The notes: generated from the sequence alone by a model not told the origin. A DNA stretch of 64,000 nt from Sisyra terminalis (GCA_958496175.1 OY292278.1:34410001-34474000); one strand, 5' to 3'; shown: positions 48,131-60,935, numbered from the stretch's first letter. Numbers and translations: made by a program.

Positions 48131-48636
48131 AAACATCAGTGAAGAGATCTTTTGGACTAGAATGACTTCCTTGAAAATAGAAAACAATTTATTTTTTTAG
48201 CCATCCATAGGATTTGCAGCATTTTCCTCAAATTCCTCATTTCAAGAGCATCAATTCAATGTTGTTAATTCAAATCCACTAAGAGAAAATTATTGTTAGA
48301 TTTTCGTTCTTTAATAAATTCAATAAGTTCTATTTTAATTTCTTCAAATTTTCAGTCTTTTGAACATACGAAGTAAAAGGTCTAAACTAGCACCTTAAAA
48401 AAACCTGTAACTAGTGACTTCATTTTTTTCAATGGGTTACAAAAGAGCTTAATGTGACGGTTTTTCATCTATGAGAATTTTATCTCCCTTGTATATACTT
48501 TTGGAATCGTTCTTGACAAATGCTTTCTCTAGCCTTTGAAATAAAATTTAAAGAGTGCAAATTTAAAGACTATTTCTTAAACTATAATAAAAAAGAACTC
48601 ACTAATGCATTTGAATATTATGCTAAGTTACGAATT
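48131..48636. other. Stretch between LINE relic and hAT MITE
   Basis: Nothing recognised. Confidence 0.4.
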
Positions 48637-48888
48637 CAATGGTTCTTAACCTAAATTGGAAGTACCAATTTCCACCAGTTGCCTATGCGCATTCACCGAA
48701 CCCGTGTAATTGGAAAAATAAAAAATATTTTTTTCAAATTCAAAACAAAGGTATATATTTATACATTGGTGCACAAAATGAACAAAATCATAAGGAACAA
48801 TGAACCAAACCATAAAGGTCCCGCCAAACCCACGAGACTGACTCATCGAACTTTTGGAGTTCCATTGAACCCAAGTTATGAACCACTG
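48637..48888. mobile_element. hAT MITE
   Basis: The ends are caatggttcttaacct and the complement of cagtggttcataactt (12-13 of 16 match), a wording common at hAT ends. The interior near the right end (about 48816-48870) has a cgccaaacccac..gactgactcatcgaac block typical of a widespread arthropod hAT-type MITE as I remember it. It is 252 bp. The flanking 8-mers (tacgaatt, tattagac) do not match, so the duplication has decayed or a border is off by a few bases. Confidence 0.6.
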
Positions 48889-51099
48889 TATTAGACTCAA
48901 GCATAAAATGATTATTTTTTGCGTTTTAAAATTGATTAAATGGTTCTTGTTACTTATATTTAATAATTTTCCACTTTTTATAAGGGTTTAAACATATTTT
49001 GCTCAATAACAATTTTAATATTAACTTGTGATAATCGGTATGAGCACCTATTTGGTAATTTTTTTTTTGAAACACAGATCACATTTTTTCCAATCTAAGA
49101 CATTTTCCAAAAAAAAAAGAATGATTGAAAGTATAGGAAAGCTTGGCATTATATAATATTTTTTGGAAAAAATACAAAACAGTATTATGTAAGATTTATA
49201 AAACCCACACAGGATAATAAACTTGTATACGTTCGAAAATCAAAGATAATCATTAACCATATGCATTTTAGAGGAAAAAGAAAAAAATGCAAACTTTAAC
49301 TAAAACTTCGCTTTAGTTTAAATGCCGCTTCGTTGATGTAACCATTTTTCCGCAAATTTAGAGAAGTACATGTGGTCATGTACAAATATTTAAAATAATT
49401 AGAGCATAACATTAGCAAATGTTTTTCTAAAAAAGTGGAAAACATGCGTATACAAAGCTCAGTTTTTCAAAGATGCGGCATTCTGGTGATTTTTCCGGGT
49501 ATTCTTCCGAGAAAAAACGTTTAAAATATCAAAGTCAGTTTAATGATCCTTAAAAGAAAACATAATTTTGAACTAAGTGTTCGTCATTAACTTTTATCTA
49601 AAACTAATATTTCGATATCCACACACATATCCTCAATTATTAACCCAAGTGGCTGTGATGTTTGTTAGAACTATTTTATAGAAACATTATTTTGGTTCTT
49701 AAACACAAATATCTAACTATTTATCTATATTTCGTTTGATTTGTGAACTAATCCATTTCTATGAAAAAGCTGAGATCTTGTCAGATGCACTTCTTCAAAA
49801 TGCTGATTGGAAATATATACACAGTAATGTAACGTAACAAATACGTACATTCCTAAGAGTCTACCGAATATAATTTCTTCACAAAGTTCAGATACTATTT
49901 TAAATTGAAAACTGATATTTGTATAGCTTCTCCTGAAGTCATAAAATTTTTAAAACTATATAGCTCCATTTTAAGGAGTGTGCCATATTGTACCAATTCT
50001 ACGAAATGGGTAGTTTCAAGAATTGGATATAACATGAATGATGAGTAATTATATGCTACTACACAAAAATTATAATATATTGGGTTTTAGGTAAATGTTC
50101 TATGGTAATTATTAACGTTTATATCTATCATCAATTCTTGAATAATTGAATTTGATAAACATTACTTAATATGTATAAAATATAAGTTTACGCAATTGTA
50201 AAAGCGTAAATTTATTTAATTGTTGAAATACAAACATAAATAAATGGAATAAATTTAAAGGATGAATAACGTATAAAAAAGGTAGAAAAGTTCAGCTACA
50301 TAAAGAAATTCATTAAAATTCATGTAATAAACGTATATAAGCAATAATTTTTATTTTTCGGAGCTTAAAACTTGTACGGATAAATTTCGAAATACTTAAC
50401 TCTAAAATTTGCTGAAAGAAAAATATTTAATTTAATTGTACTGATAACTAGGAATAATATTATAAAGAATTTTACTGGTTGTATTGAAATGAAGACGAAA
50501 TGCCTTTCGGAAAAACGGAAAACTGAAATTTAAATAACTGCTCTTTATGTGTAAAAAAAGTTGATAACTTTGCTAAGTCTATCGAGCGCTAAACCAAATT
50601 TAACTTATATGCGTTGTTCTTCATAATGCCAGTAGATGGCTAAAATTTGACCACTGTATGTTCTGTCATCTGCGATATTGTTGTTGAACTAATACTATTG
50701 TTTTTGAATTTAAAAACAAATCGCGGTAATTGTTGCAGGTTTTTAAATACTAAATTACTTACAACAAATAAAACTCATTCTACCTTAAGTAAGCAGCTGA
50801 TTTTTCTTTATATAATTCGTTTAATGTCAACGCTAAATCTTCTTATTATTGATTCTAACCTTTATCTGTCAAACTAGTTATTTTGTTACTCCACGTGGTT
50901 GGTCAAAACCTTACTAAACCATACTTAAACAGGATAGCTCTTTATGTATTTAACAAAAATTTTACGAAATAATATAAAACGTATTTGTATAAATATTTTT
51001 TTAAATCGTCAAGTCATATTTCCACGTTTAAATAATAAAGTGTATCAATTTTATAAAGACCGGTTTCAATTATTAACTTTCGAAAGATTGACAATAAAA
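48889..51099. other. AT-rich stretch upstream of the candidate exon
   Basis: No repeat or gene is recognised. If the exon at 51100 is real, its promoter and 5' leader should lie in the right half; a less AT-rich patch at 50590-50760 is the best candidate. Confidence 0.35.
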
Positions 51100-51339
51100 A
51101 TGAGTTTTATTAATGAAACATCGCAATCACTTGAAATGAAAGACGTAGGACTTCAATGTGGAAATGCATTGACGGTTGATGAAGAAAATATCATTGTGTT
51201 ACGGAAGTGTTTCTCACCACAACAGGAATTAGATGAAACACCTGGAACGTCAGCAGAAGCAACAGGATCATCAGAGGATGTGGTTTCTGAAACGATGGAA
51301 ACGGAAGGAGATTCAATTAATATTGACGCTGATGATCAG
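51100..51339 (+). CDS. Probable first coding exon of an unrecognised gene
   Basis: ATG at 51100 in the context acaataaaaATGAG opens 80 codons that end exactly at a splice donor (gatgatcag|gtaaat, phase 0). The codon and base composition is clearly less AT-rich than the surroundings. The peptide is acidic and low in hydrophobic residues in its second half (PGTSAEATGSSEDVV, then METEGDSINIDADDQ), like the disordered N-terminus of a nuclear or transcription-related protein. The first half contains KDVGLQCGNALTVDEEN. I recognise no domain. An in-frame ATG at 50944 is possible, but the intervening codons are AT-biased like non-coding DNA. No second exon was found within the window, so the intron is probably long. 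Confidence 0.45.
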
Positions 51340-52835
51340 GTAAATTGATGCTTGTACTAAAACTTTCATATTTTCATGAATCTTCTTTAAAACATGAGTA
51401 TATTTAAATATTGAAATTGAAATTGACCAATAATAGAAACTAAATTCAGAGCTTTTAGGTAATAAATGATACAGTTACGATTATATAACTCCATTTATAA
51501 CGACTGCTTCATTAAAAATTAATAATACGACATTAACGCTGTTTTCCTCATCTATTTTTTAATAGCAATAAATAGCGTTGACAATATTACGCTTTAAATA
51601 ATTCATTAAATGCATTCGCCGGCAAGGAAATGAAAAATTCAGCAAAAATGAGAAATTCTTTGTGGCTATTAATCTGCTAAATGAGGCCAATTAGAATCAT
51701 GACAAACGCTCTTTTTCTCTGTGATGACGATAAAATATTATGTGTGATAAAGCTGAATATATCCAATTTGAAATTGTTTTCAAGCTCATCAAAATTATAC
51801 TAATGAAACGCTTTAAAATTGCTTTGTTCGTTTGTGCAGGACTATGTCTGCTCTCAAAATACGTAAATTTTTGTTTATTTAGTCGCCTGCTAATTTTGTT
51901 AATAAAACACTGCAAATGTTGAGAATTGTTTGCACATGTTTCACTTAAAAATGTAAACTTGAAAAGCACAAATGAGCTTTACAACTGGGAACTGATTATC
52001 CTTTGATGCAAAAGCTTACAATAGGATATAGAATGGCTATACAGTATGACACTATATAGGTACAATGGGTTGTATAATGTGACATTCACAGATAAAATAT
52101 TAACGAGATATTTTGTTGCGAATGGATGGATTTTATGATTGATTTTAATATTATCTGTCAAACGTAGTATAAACTCGTTTATTGCATTCTCGTTTATTAC
52201 TAGTCTCTTGTTTCAAAGATTCTGCCCCTTTTTTTTGTAGATTTTAGAGTGAAAAAGTTTACATTTTTTGTAATTTTCTTTTTCGAAATATAAATTGAGT
52301 TTATTTAAAATAAATAAAAAAATTAACATGATTGCAAATTTTTAAAAGTTGTAGGTATTACTTTTGCATTCAAGTATGAAGCATTAAAAATTGGTATAGC
52401 ATTTATACCGAAATCATATAGAGAGGGTAAGGTAGTGGGCATTGTTCATCGTACAATATGTATAACTCTAATGGGAAGAGAAAAATATTCATAAAGTTGG
52501 TATTCTAGCAGCAATTAAGTTTAATACGTTCATTATGGAATACAAACCACTCAACGAACGAATCAGGATTTTAAAATTAAATGTGAAGCCTTTTAAGTGT
52601 CTCTGCACACGATAGTTTCACTTATTGCAATCTATTACTATGGCATCTAAATAATTAGCGATGAAAAGTACCAAGTTTTACCGAACAGGCGAATAAAACA
52701 GAAAATATAGACGAAGAGAAAACAGTGGATTTTTGCTAAGCTTTTATGTTCCTAATTTCGAGACCTAGGAAATAAGTTTAATACAAAAATATACATCAAA
52801 CTAAAAGAAACTCATAAGTAAAGTATCTAATAAAG
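51340..52835. other. Presumed intron or intergenic DNA
   Basis: The part at 51600-51720 is less AT-rich and could be a conserved element. Nothing else is recognised. Confidence 0.35.
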
Positions 52836-52837
52836 AA

Positions 52838-52885
52838 ATCATATTCTATTCTAGAGACCTCAATGCTAAGGTTGCTTTTTGAGAC
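52838..52885 (+). mobile_element. Possible LINE endonuclease scrap
   Basis: One frame reads KEIIFYSRDLNAKVA, close to the GDFNAKVG signature of the AP-endonuclease domain of LINEs, then stops. There is no second motif to support it. Confidence 0.3.
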
Positions 52886-53336
52886 TAGCATAAAAATTTA
52901 AACTTGGGATTTGAAAAAAAGGTAAAGAGAAAGATTTTAAAAGACGCATTTCTGGTTTCGATAGAAAAAATATGCTGGCCTCTCTTTCTTAGTTCAGAAA
53001 TTCAAACTGAAAAGCCTTTTAACACATTTCATTGATAGGGAAACAAAACTTCCAAACAAAAAAGCTCATACAGCTTTATACGAATGCTTTTTCTTTTTTT
53101 TGTTAAGCCCAAAGATCAAACGTCCCTAATACCCTTATTGTTAGTCTTAGTTTTTATAAGCGAACATTTAGGGTGCGACCCATTATGTCCAGTTTTTGCT
53201 CCCTATCGCCCGTAGAAACTCATCCAGTTATTCTTGGTTGCAGTCCGAAAATCACTAACCAAATTCAAAAATATGTTTGCTTCCATTTTTGACAATAAAC
53301 TGATGAAGAAAAAAATGTCGAATTCCTTTTATAAAT

Positions 53337-53660
53337 TCCGTCAATTCCTTTAAGTATCCGTTTCGCATCCATATTTCTGCCGGAACCTAAAAGCTTTGAT
53401 TTCCCGGAAGTTGTCCGCCGTGTCATCGGAGGAACTTCGATAGCTAGCTGGTATCATTTATGGTTAGAACTAGAGCGGTATTTGATCGAACCTCTTCGAA
53501 CCTCTAACTTTTGTTCTTGATCAACAAAACATTTTTGTAAATACTTTCGCAACTGTCCATTTTGATTCAAGATTCGATTCAACGATTCAAAAATTTCACC
53601 TCTTACGTCTCAATACGAATACCTCCTGTTTGTATTTATCATTACCTCGTTCTAAGGTTT
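53337..53660 (-). pseudogene. 18S rRNA fragment, decayed
   Basis: The minus strand matches the middle-to-late part of eukaryotic 18S rRNA over at least 320 bp in one order. Blocks, from 5' to 3' on the minus strand, are gaacgaggtaatgat, attcgtattgagacgt, agaggtgaaatttttg, gatcaagaac, aaagttagaggttcgaag, tagttctaaccataaa, ccagctagct, gaagttcctccgatgac, cttccgggaaatcaaagctt and acttaaaggaattgacgga. Substitutions and small indels are spread throughout, so it is a relic, not a functional rRNA. Both ends are cut: the following 18S sequence (gggcaccacc...) is absent past 53337, and upstream similarity fades after about 53700. Confidence 0.9.
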
Positions 53661-55985
53661 GGGTCTAAAGGTTTGACATTATTTTTCCCTAAATGTTATT
53701 GTTTTATTAAAAGCATATTAACAGCAGAGTGCATACAGACAACTAAAGCACAATAGTCTTTCTAGGACGCCATGAAGACAAACCCGGAAAAGATGTCCTC
53801 AGAAATTAGAAGTAGAAGCATACATAGAAGAGCGGACTAATTTTAACTATGGTCTCCTAAAAATTTCCTTAGGCGATAAAAAGTACTAAATTGCTTGTAT
53901 TTGATCAAAAACTTTTGATATGTTGATATAACTTTCTATGATAATTAGTGATAACATAGTCATTTCTAAAATGTTTATAAATATTTTCGGTAATGAAAGA
54001 ATTTTTGTCAAGAGTTGAAAACCATCGACTATTTGCCGACTTCATTTGGTAAACTTGAATTCGAAGAATTCAAAATTTATTTCATGAAATTGGCAAGTGG
54101 TTGCCAAAACGTAGTATATTTGAAAGTTGATTGAATGATATGTGCAACCTATTCCATTTTCTGAAATATTTTTTTTCATTCATAAACTGAATATCATAAG
54201 TTATTTTCGATAGTGTCTGCAATAAGGATGATCCGGAGCTTCGGTTCTGACTGAATTGTCGAAATACTTCCAAATGATTCCTGTTTCTGAATAAGAAGCT
54301 AAAAAACGGCTACGTTTTCTAGTATTTTCTTTAAAAAATTTGCTATTTTTTTGTCAATTAAATTTAATTAACTTGTTAAAACTGCATATTTCAAACTGCT
54401 TTATGTTAATTGTGCGAATTAATATTTATATTTGAATGATCTAAAGACAGATATTTGAATTATATCTCTATTATTTCATTTTTGATAGTATATTGGTTCT
54501 TAAATTATATATCTGTTCAATCCCGACGTTGCTTTCAATTCCGATTCTGACTCCGGTTCCAACTTAAATTCCGAAAAATCAAATTTAACATCTCCGGTTC
54601 CGGTAAATCCACCTTCATATCATCCCTTGTCTGTAATATTCGAGCTTTACTTGTTGTTCTATATTACGTTGTTATAGCCGAAGTTGGTTCTATGTATTTG
54701 ATTTTGAGGAAAAATCAAAATATTTTTCTTAAATATTGTTTTATTCTGATAGTTATAAATGTATGGAGTAAGAATTCAGGTTTGGGACTGCCAGTCAAAT
54801 GATTTTTAATCGAATAAGAACATAATTTATATCGATTTAATCAAAATCAGAATTTCTATCCAAGGTGTTTTTCATGTGCTACGTGTGAAACTGTATTCTG
54901 TGGGGATTGAATTTTATGAGCAAAGCAGAACGTGTAAAGTGTAAGAAGAAGTTCACATTTGCTAATGGGAAAATTAGAGAGGTTTTCCACAAAGAAAGTT
55001 TCCTCCTTATTTGCCTCTCCACGATTGAACTTATTGAGTAGGTACATTTATCGAATGAAGCGTTGGCAAATTCTTCGTGAAATAAAGCGAATATTTCGCG
55101 TTCATTTCAAACGAGAAATGAGAGTGGATAGTATATGGAAAAACAAATTTATGAAACGCCGTGAATAATTTATGTTTGCGGAAAAGGTTCTGTCAACTGC
55201 AACAACTTGTAAAATGACACCAAAGAGATTACTTTGTAAATATTGCAAAACTTTTTAGTTTCATTTTACGTAAATAGAGATTGCTTACGCTTTAATGCCA
55301 ATAAAACTTTGAGTTTAATTGTGACAACGAAATGGTTTCATTTTTTTTTTAGGTGAGCATATTTTAAACGGATTGCCTCCACAGTTCCTTTTTACGCAAA
55401 CACTTTTTACTAAAACATGTTCATGAATATTGATGAGGGATTTATCATTTTGTTGTCACACTGACTTTTATCCGTCTTGTGCTTAATTTAATTTTCAAGT
55501 TACACAGTACAAAAAGCACCATTTCCCTAATTTGTTTTTCTTACTTTTTTTCGCGTCTATCGCAAAGCATTATAGATCAGGAAATGGAAATGTCGCAACG
55601 AAATATTCTCAGGAGAAATTTTTAGATAGGTAACAAGTTAATGTATGTAAATTTCTTTTGCTACGCGAGGAAATTCTTTCAATCAAATAAATTATTTATT
55701 CCCACTGCCATAAATGTGCTTGGAGACGGTTAAAGAAATATTTGTACTTTTTTTTTCTAAATTAGATCAGAAAGATGTAAGACAAGTAAATGGTAAATGG
55801 TACCTACTACTTAACACTTATTCAATAAAATGTATAAAAAAATTTGAAATCTTTAATATTCTGACGTTAATATTTTCAATATGAAGCCTCAAAAGGGTTA
55901 GTTCCAAGTTTTGATCTTTGTTGTCCTGGCAAACGTTTAATCTTGTCCATTGAGTTGAAAGATGTACCGATTTCAAGATTCATAT
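53661..55985. other. Mixed stretch, nothing named
   Basis: The part at 54850-55170 is less AT-rich, with a basic 69-codon plus frame (54959-55168, ending in MKRWQILREIKRIF and similar) that matches nothing I know. The part at 55560-55740 is also less AT-rich. No splice-bounded exon was resolved. Confidence 0.35.
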
Positions 55986-55990
55986 TAGTA

Positions 55991-56421
55991 ACTAGCTGAA
56001 CCCGGCAGACGTTGTCCTGCCAGCCTATGGTTGTGAATGGTTGTAAATAAATAAATTGAATTTAGAAAAAAAAACTTGTGAAATATTAGAATCACCTCCC
56101 TTATCAACCCGCAGCATTTCTCGTATTCCAATTATAGCTTACCTTCAAGATATACAATTGTTAATTACGTTTTGAGAAAATTTGCTCTACCTCTAAAAAT
56201 CACGATCATAACAATGAAGTATTGTAGTTAGCGGCTATTGTATTGACCGTTGAAAAAATCGTTTTTTTGCGGTCGCAAGTATGTTACTGATGTAAAAAAA
56301 AGATAAAAATAATCTTTGAAGCGGATTGTATATTGTCACAAAATTTGAGCTAAATCGATGCGGAACTTTTTGAGTTTTTGAAATCTACACAAACCAACAT
56401 ACAAATTTTATAAATGTAGAT
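55991..56421 (+). repeat. Dispersed insect repeat, starts actagctgaacccggcag
   Basis: The start actagctgaacccggcag followed by acgttgtcctgcc, and the end with gagctaaatcgatgcgg and acaaaccaacatacaaattt, correspond to a non-coding repeat widespread in insect genomes. There the start is usually tagctgacccggcaaacg and the end is a cataca-rich tail before a short a/t run (general knowledge, from memory). It is about 430 bp. The class (SINE-like or a LINE 3' part) is uncertain. Confidence 0.55.
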
Positions 56422-56452
56422 AAAAGATATATTATTCATTGTTTATTTAAAT

Positions 56453-56713
56453 CAGAGGTTGTCAGAGGTGGCCAACCCGCGGACCGCAAAAAGCATACCT
56501 TGACAATTTTTTCGTCCCGCGTGATGGATCAGATTTTTATGAAATTTATTCATTTTATAATACCCAAAGTGGTTAAAAACCAATATATTAAAAATGTTTC
56601 CAGTGTATCTAAATTTAGTATGGAAAACTTGAGATATAACTTCAAAAGTGGCCAACGAAGCTATAATGCATTTGCGAAGTGGCCCGCAATATCATTTGAG
56701 TTGGCCACCCCTG
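56453..56713. mobile_element. hAT MITE with duplicated left tip
   Basis: The ends are cagaggtggccaac (56463) and the complement of caggggtggccaac, 13 of 14 identical. The interior has ccgcggaccgcaaaaa and gcgaagtggcccgca, typical of hAT elements with a ggcccgc motif. The left tip is doubled: cagaggtt at 56453 precedes cagaggtg at 56463. Counting from 56453, the flanks are atttaaat and attcaaaa, 6 of 8 matching. It is 261 bp. Confidence 0.65.
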
Positions 56714-57845
56714 ATTCAAAATATGCTGATTTTTTGATATCTTAAAAAAGAACATAGATATTTAATTAAAGGGTCCACTTTATACCCAATTAATGGGTGT
56801 CCGTTTATTTATTTTAATCGGTCTTCTTCTGACTGCTACTTTTATTATTTATAGTTAAACGTAAAAAGGTATCGGCTCAATCTAACATTATTAACATAAG
56901 TAATACTCGAAGACATCGGTAATCTACAAAATTACATTGTTCCTCGATTAGTTTACAGTAGAAACAATTAAAATGAATAAAAACCTGAACGAAAATCATA
57001 AAAAAACACTCAAAACGACTTTCTAATTACTACAGTAAACAAACGACTTATTTGTTTTAGAGTCAACTGTTCTGATGTCATCAGATAAATCTCCTAACGC
57101 CATATGTTTTAGCTTTTTAGAAAAAAAGTGACTTTTCGCTTTACCTCAGTTACACGCTTAGCCCGGGCTTCCCCTATACATTACCAATAAGTTACAATCT
57201 ACTTTATTATTGGTGAAGTTTGAAATCCGAAATTCCATAAAAAATAATAGATCTATTTCCAAACAATGCCAAAATCCATTTTGAATGATGAGTAGTTTTC
57301 CACTAAGGTACATTTGTCATGCTCCAACGTGAATCCTATCCCTCACTATTACAAACCTTCCTCTGAAAGGCTACCTTCGAAAATTTTTTCTGAATGTTCA
57401 CAAATATTCTCTGGTTATATTTTTTTTGACTTTTCACCCTTCAATTATCCGGTTTAAAGCAAAACTTGGATTCTTCCGGGAAAAAATCATCAAGATTCAT
57501 CGTTCTTAACGTTGATGTAATCTAATAAAGTTGATTTTGGTACTTGATGATTTTTAGAACGAATATGGTCCATCTTTGCCAAGTGAACTTTTATTACAGC
57601 CTCTATTATCCTTACTGTTATAGTGCTTATAGTAATTTTTTAAATTTTTTTAAATTTTTTGGAACTTGTTTTTAATTGCAGAAGAAGTCTAAAAGTCTCT
57701 ATTTTAGAGCATCTAAAATCTTCTTTGGAGGCTTAACCATTTTCTATTAGGGTTACAGCTTTCCAGGCTGCTTTAACTATACTGTGATAATTTATGAAAA
57801 GGACGACTGTGCTAAAAAAGATCAATTTTTATAAAAATAAAAATA
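56714..57845. other. Stretch between two elements
   Basis: Nothing recognised. Confidence 0.4.
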
Positions 57846-58045
57846 TTAATTATTTAAATTCTCTTGTTTTTTTTATCTTTATTTTCTTACAACGTTTCAA
57901 TATAATAACAGCAAAGTTTGGTGTTATTAAAATTATTATAGTGCCTGAAGAAATCGGGAAACCGACGAAACGTTGTACGAAAATAAAAAAAAAAATAAAA
58001 TAAATTTACCGAAACCAGGAGAATCTGAATAATTATTAACTAATT
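57846..58045. mobile_element. Second Penelope-like hairpin relic
   Basis: The arms face outwards: acaacgtttc at 57890 and gaaacgttgt at about 57968 are mirror copies. The similarity continues outwards through aaaataaa runs to agagaattta / ggagaatctg. The right arm has cctgaagaaatcgggaaacc followed by gacgaaacg, which parallels the cctgatgaag..gaaacg block of the 12.7- and 15.8-kb elements but differs in sequence. It thus looks like another family of the same general type. No coding remains and no clear target-site duplication was found. Confidence 0.45.
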
Positions 58046-58126
58046 ATGGATAAAAACCATCGAAATATTATATACTGTTGTGTTTAAAAATAATGATTGT
58101 TTTATTGTTTCAATATTTATTTAAAA

Positions 58127-58229
58127 CAGTGGTTCTTGATCTGGAATGCAGAACCCTTTATTGAACAGATATCAGAACCTATCTTATGAATCTATAGGGA
58201 CTGATTATAAAAATGGTTAAGAATCCCTG
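58127..58229. mobile_element. Short hAT-like MITE
   Basis: The left end cagtggttcttgatctgg and the right end, complement of cagggattcttaacc, match at about 11 of 15 positions. It is 103 bp with no matching target-site duplication. Confidence 0.4.
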
Positions 58230-60400
58230 CTATGACTGTTTTGAAAGATTGACATTTTCATATTGTAATTTTAAGAAGAAAAACCGCTCGAAAGCTCTCT
58301 TCTTGTTTCGACCAAACGTATGGCTGATTTTCACCAAACCAAATCCGAATAAAATCGGGGTAATATTTTTTATTGTAGTGGTATTTATTTATATCTTACA
58401 TTAACGACTTCGACTGTGTATTATATATAACATTATGCAGCATATTCTATATTTAGAAATATAGATTAGTAGTACCATAATGATGCCAATTATTTTATTG
58501 CAAATTGTAAATTCAAAATTTTGTATTTTTCTTTTTAATCGACAATTATATTTTCTTAAGTATTATCTTTTGAAGAATAAATGGTTCAATATGGAAAATA
58601 TATTTAACATTTTTAATGGTGCAAGCATCCAGATTGTAGGATTAGATATATATACATTTTTATGCCATTAAAAGCATAAGAAAATAACTTCCACATTCTT
58701 TTTAAAACAATAAAACAATAAATCCTCGTGATTTGTAAATTTTAATCCCTATAAGTTTTCAATGAAAAGAATGATTGTTGTGCTTTTAATTGCAAGCTTA
58801 ATACTTATTAATGTGGAAGCTGTCGCTATGAAAATGTTTATGTAGGAAAATGTACTTGAAAAAATTATCTTGAAATATTTTCACTAATTTATATATTTAA
58901 TCTTTCAAAAGCTTTATGAAAGCTTCATTTATATAACAGTAGTACTCACGTAAATATGTAAAAATCAATTAGCCATGAATAAATGTATAAAGTACTATTT
59001 ACATCGTTGGTTGGCATTGTGAAGTCGACATTTTCAAAATATATAAGCATGTTTGCAAACTAAATTTTTAGTAGTTTCTAAGCTCTCTTTCTCTCTTTAA
59101 ATTGATCAACCTGAAATTCAAGCTCTTGAATTAATGTTTTAATTATCTTTTAAATGAAATCGTAAGGCATAAAAGCACAGAATGCTTACAAATGTAAAGC
59201 ATCAGCTTCAACAAGGTGTAAAATGTTTTGATCGTTGAAAACTTTTTTGAATGAAGTTCGTCCTTTATTTTTCGTAAAAAATAATTAACCTTAAAGGGAC
59301 TCTTTACGCAATTGAAACGGACGTGGATATTTTCTTAAGTACAAATGAAAAAAGTTTCCCCTTTCAAATAATTTCAGCATTTGATATTGCAGCTTTTGAC
59401 ATTTTCCCTTTCAGTATTATGAATATCTCTAAAAAATTGTGGTAAATGAAACAAAAAGTTCTGTATTTAGAATTCCATTGAATATTTCGGGATTTTTATA
59501 AAAATACATTTCAAAGAAAAAAATACATTGAAACAATAGAAACCTATTTGGGTATATTTTTATGGAAATGATGATTAATATTTTAAGTTAAAATTCAAAC
59601 ATAGAAAAAATTAAACAAATATTATAGCATACAATTTCAAACCCTAATCAAAGCTTCAAGTTATACACCTACCTGTATTTCTACGTTTTAAAGTTAATTA
59701 ATTCTTTATTGCATTTATTTTAAAACAATTAATTTGGCTGCAAAAAGTACTTTTTAAATATTGTTTTGAACGTGATAGATAATTACAATGTATTTTTTGC
59801 GCTGAATTTAAAATTCAATTCTTTTTAACACGTAAAGTTTTCCCATAAAATGTGGAGGTAGATTGTCCTATAAGTTCTTTCTTTTTTCTAATACGAAATG
59901 AATACACAATATTTACTGTTTCAATATGATTTATTTTGGTATATTGGAACACTTTTGCTCTATTACTCATTATGTCTTCTTTCCAAAGTTTTTGAGTTTT
60001 GGACCAATATTATCCCGGAGATGTGGTTTTCATAATGATAACACGTGACCTCATACTGCATTAACGGTAAGAGAAAAGTTCATACAATTTAAAGGGGATG
60101 TTTTTTCGAATTCTGCATCCTACCCAAATCTTATTTCAACTAATTGCTACTTCTTTCTACCCTTACAAAAATTCTAGTGTCCGACCGAAACTAGTTTTAA
60201 CGACCGAAATCGAATTTTGGTATCAGTCTTACATATTTAATCCCATAGGTATTTATTATGCATTTGGTATCTGATATTTGAGTTAATTTCAATTACTATT
60301 TCAAATAAATTATTTATGCTTCTTCAATAATAAGGCGTTGATTTGGAAAAAGTACATTTAAATTATTTATAATAAATATTTATATTATAAAATAAAACTA
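58230..60400. other. AT-rich stretch, nothing firm
   Basis: The only note is weak CCGAAAC-type words at 60183-60225 (see 18547-18757). No gene is seen. Confidence 0.4.
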
Positions 60401-60407
60401 GCCCATT

Positions 60408-60545
60408 GTGTATGATCGATTTGTCAAGGTGGTCGCTCCAAAATTGGTACGTACTCGGTTCATATTTCGTGTCTAGTAAATTTTCGATATTCCTCGATTT
60501 AAGGATTTTTATTACTCCTAAAGTTTCTAAAGAGCTTGGCAGTTA
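60408..60545 (+). mobile_element. SINE copy, plus strand
   Basis: The A-box region is cgatttgtcaaggtggtcgc, then gtacgtactcggttcatatt (B-box region), then a body with ttttcgatattcctcgattt and aaggatttttatta that matches the 29.7-kb copy closely. This pair defines the family body. Confidence 0.6.
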
Positions 60546-60853
60546 TCAAGCTACGGTAAATAACAATTGAAAAGAAAAGTTACATAACAAAATTACTTTG
60601 TACCTAATACGTTTACGTACATAAAACAGAAAATACTCTTTCTTACATATTAATAATAAAATAATTTTTCCTAAACTTTGGCCAGGTCTCTCGAACTGAA
60701 AAAAATTATTATAGTGCTTCATGAAGCTACAGCTATGGATTAAAAACAATTTTATTGAACTAATATTAATCAGTCTTCATAATTGAAGAATCCAATTTTA
60801 TAACTGAGATATAATGATTTCTCAACATTTTCATTTCATGAATTCAGTTGTGC

Positions 60854-60932
60854 TTTCGGTCATTGTTTCGGCTTGATGACAGCCGAAACTGAGCCGAATC
60901 TTGGCCGAAACCGAAACCGAAAGTTCGGTCGA
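60854..60932. repeat. CCGAAAC motif cluster
   Basis: Contains ctttcggtcat, gtttcggctt, agccgaaactgagccgaa, ggccgaaaccgaaaccg and aagttcggtcg. It is dense in both orientations and matches the vocabulary at 18547-18757. It lies directly upstream of a mariner relic, so it may be an unrelated insertion there. Confidence 0.35.
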
Positions 60933-60935
60933 ATA

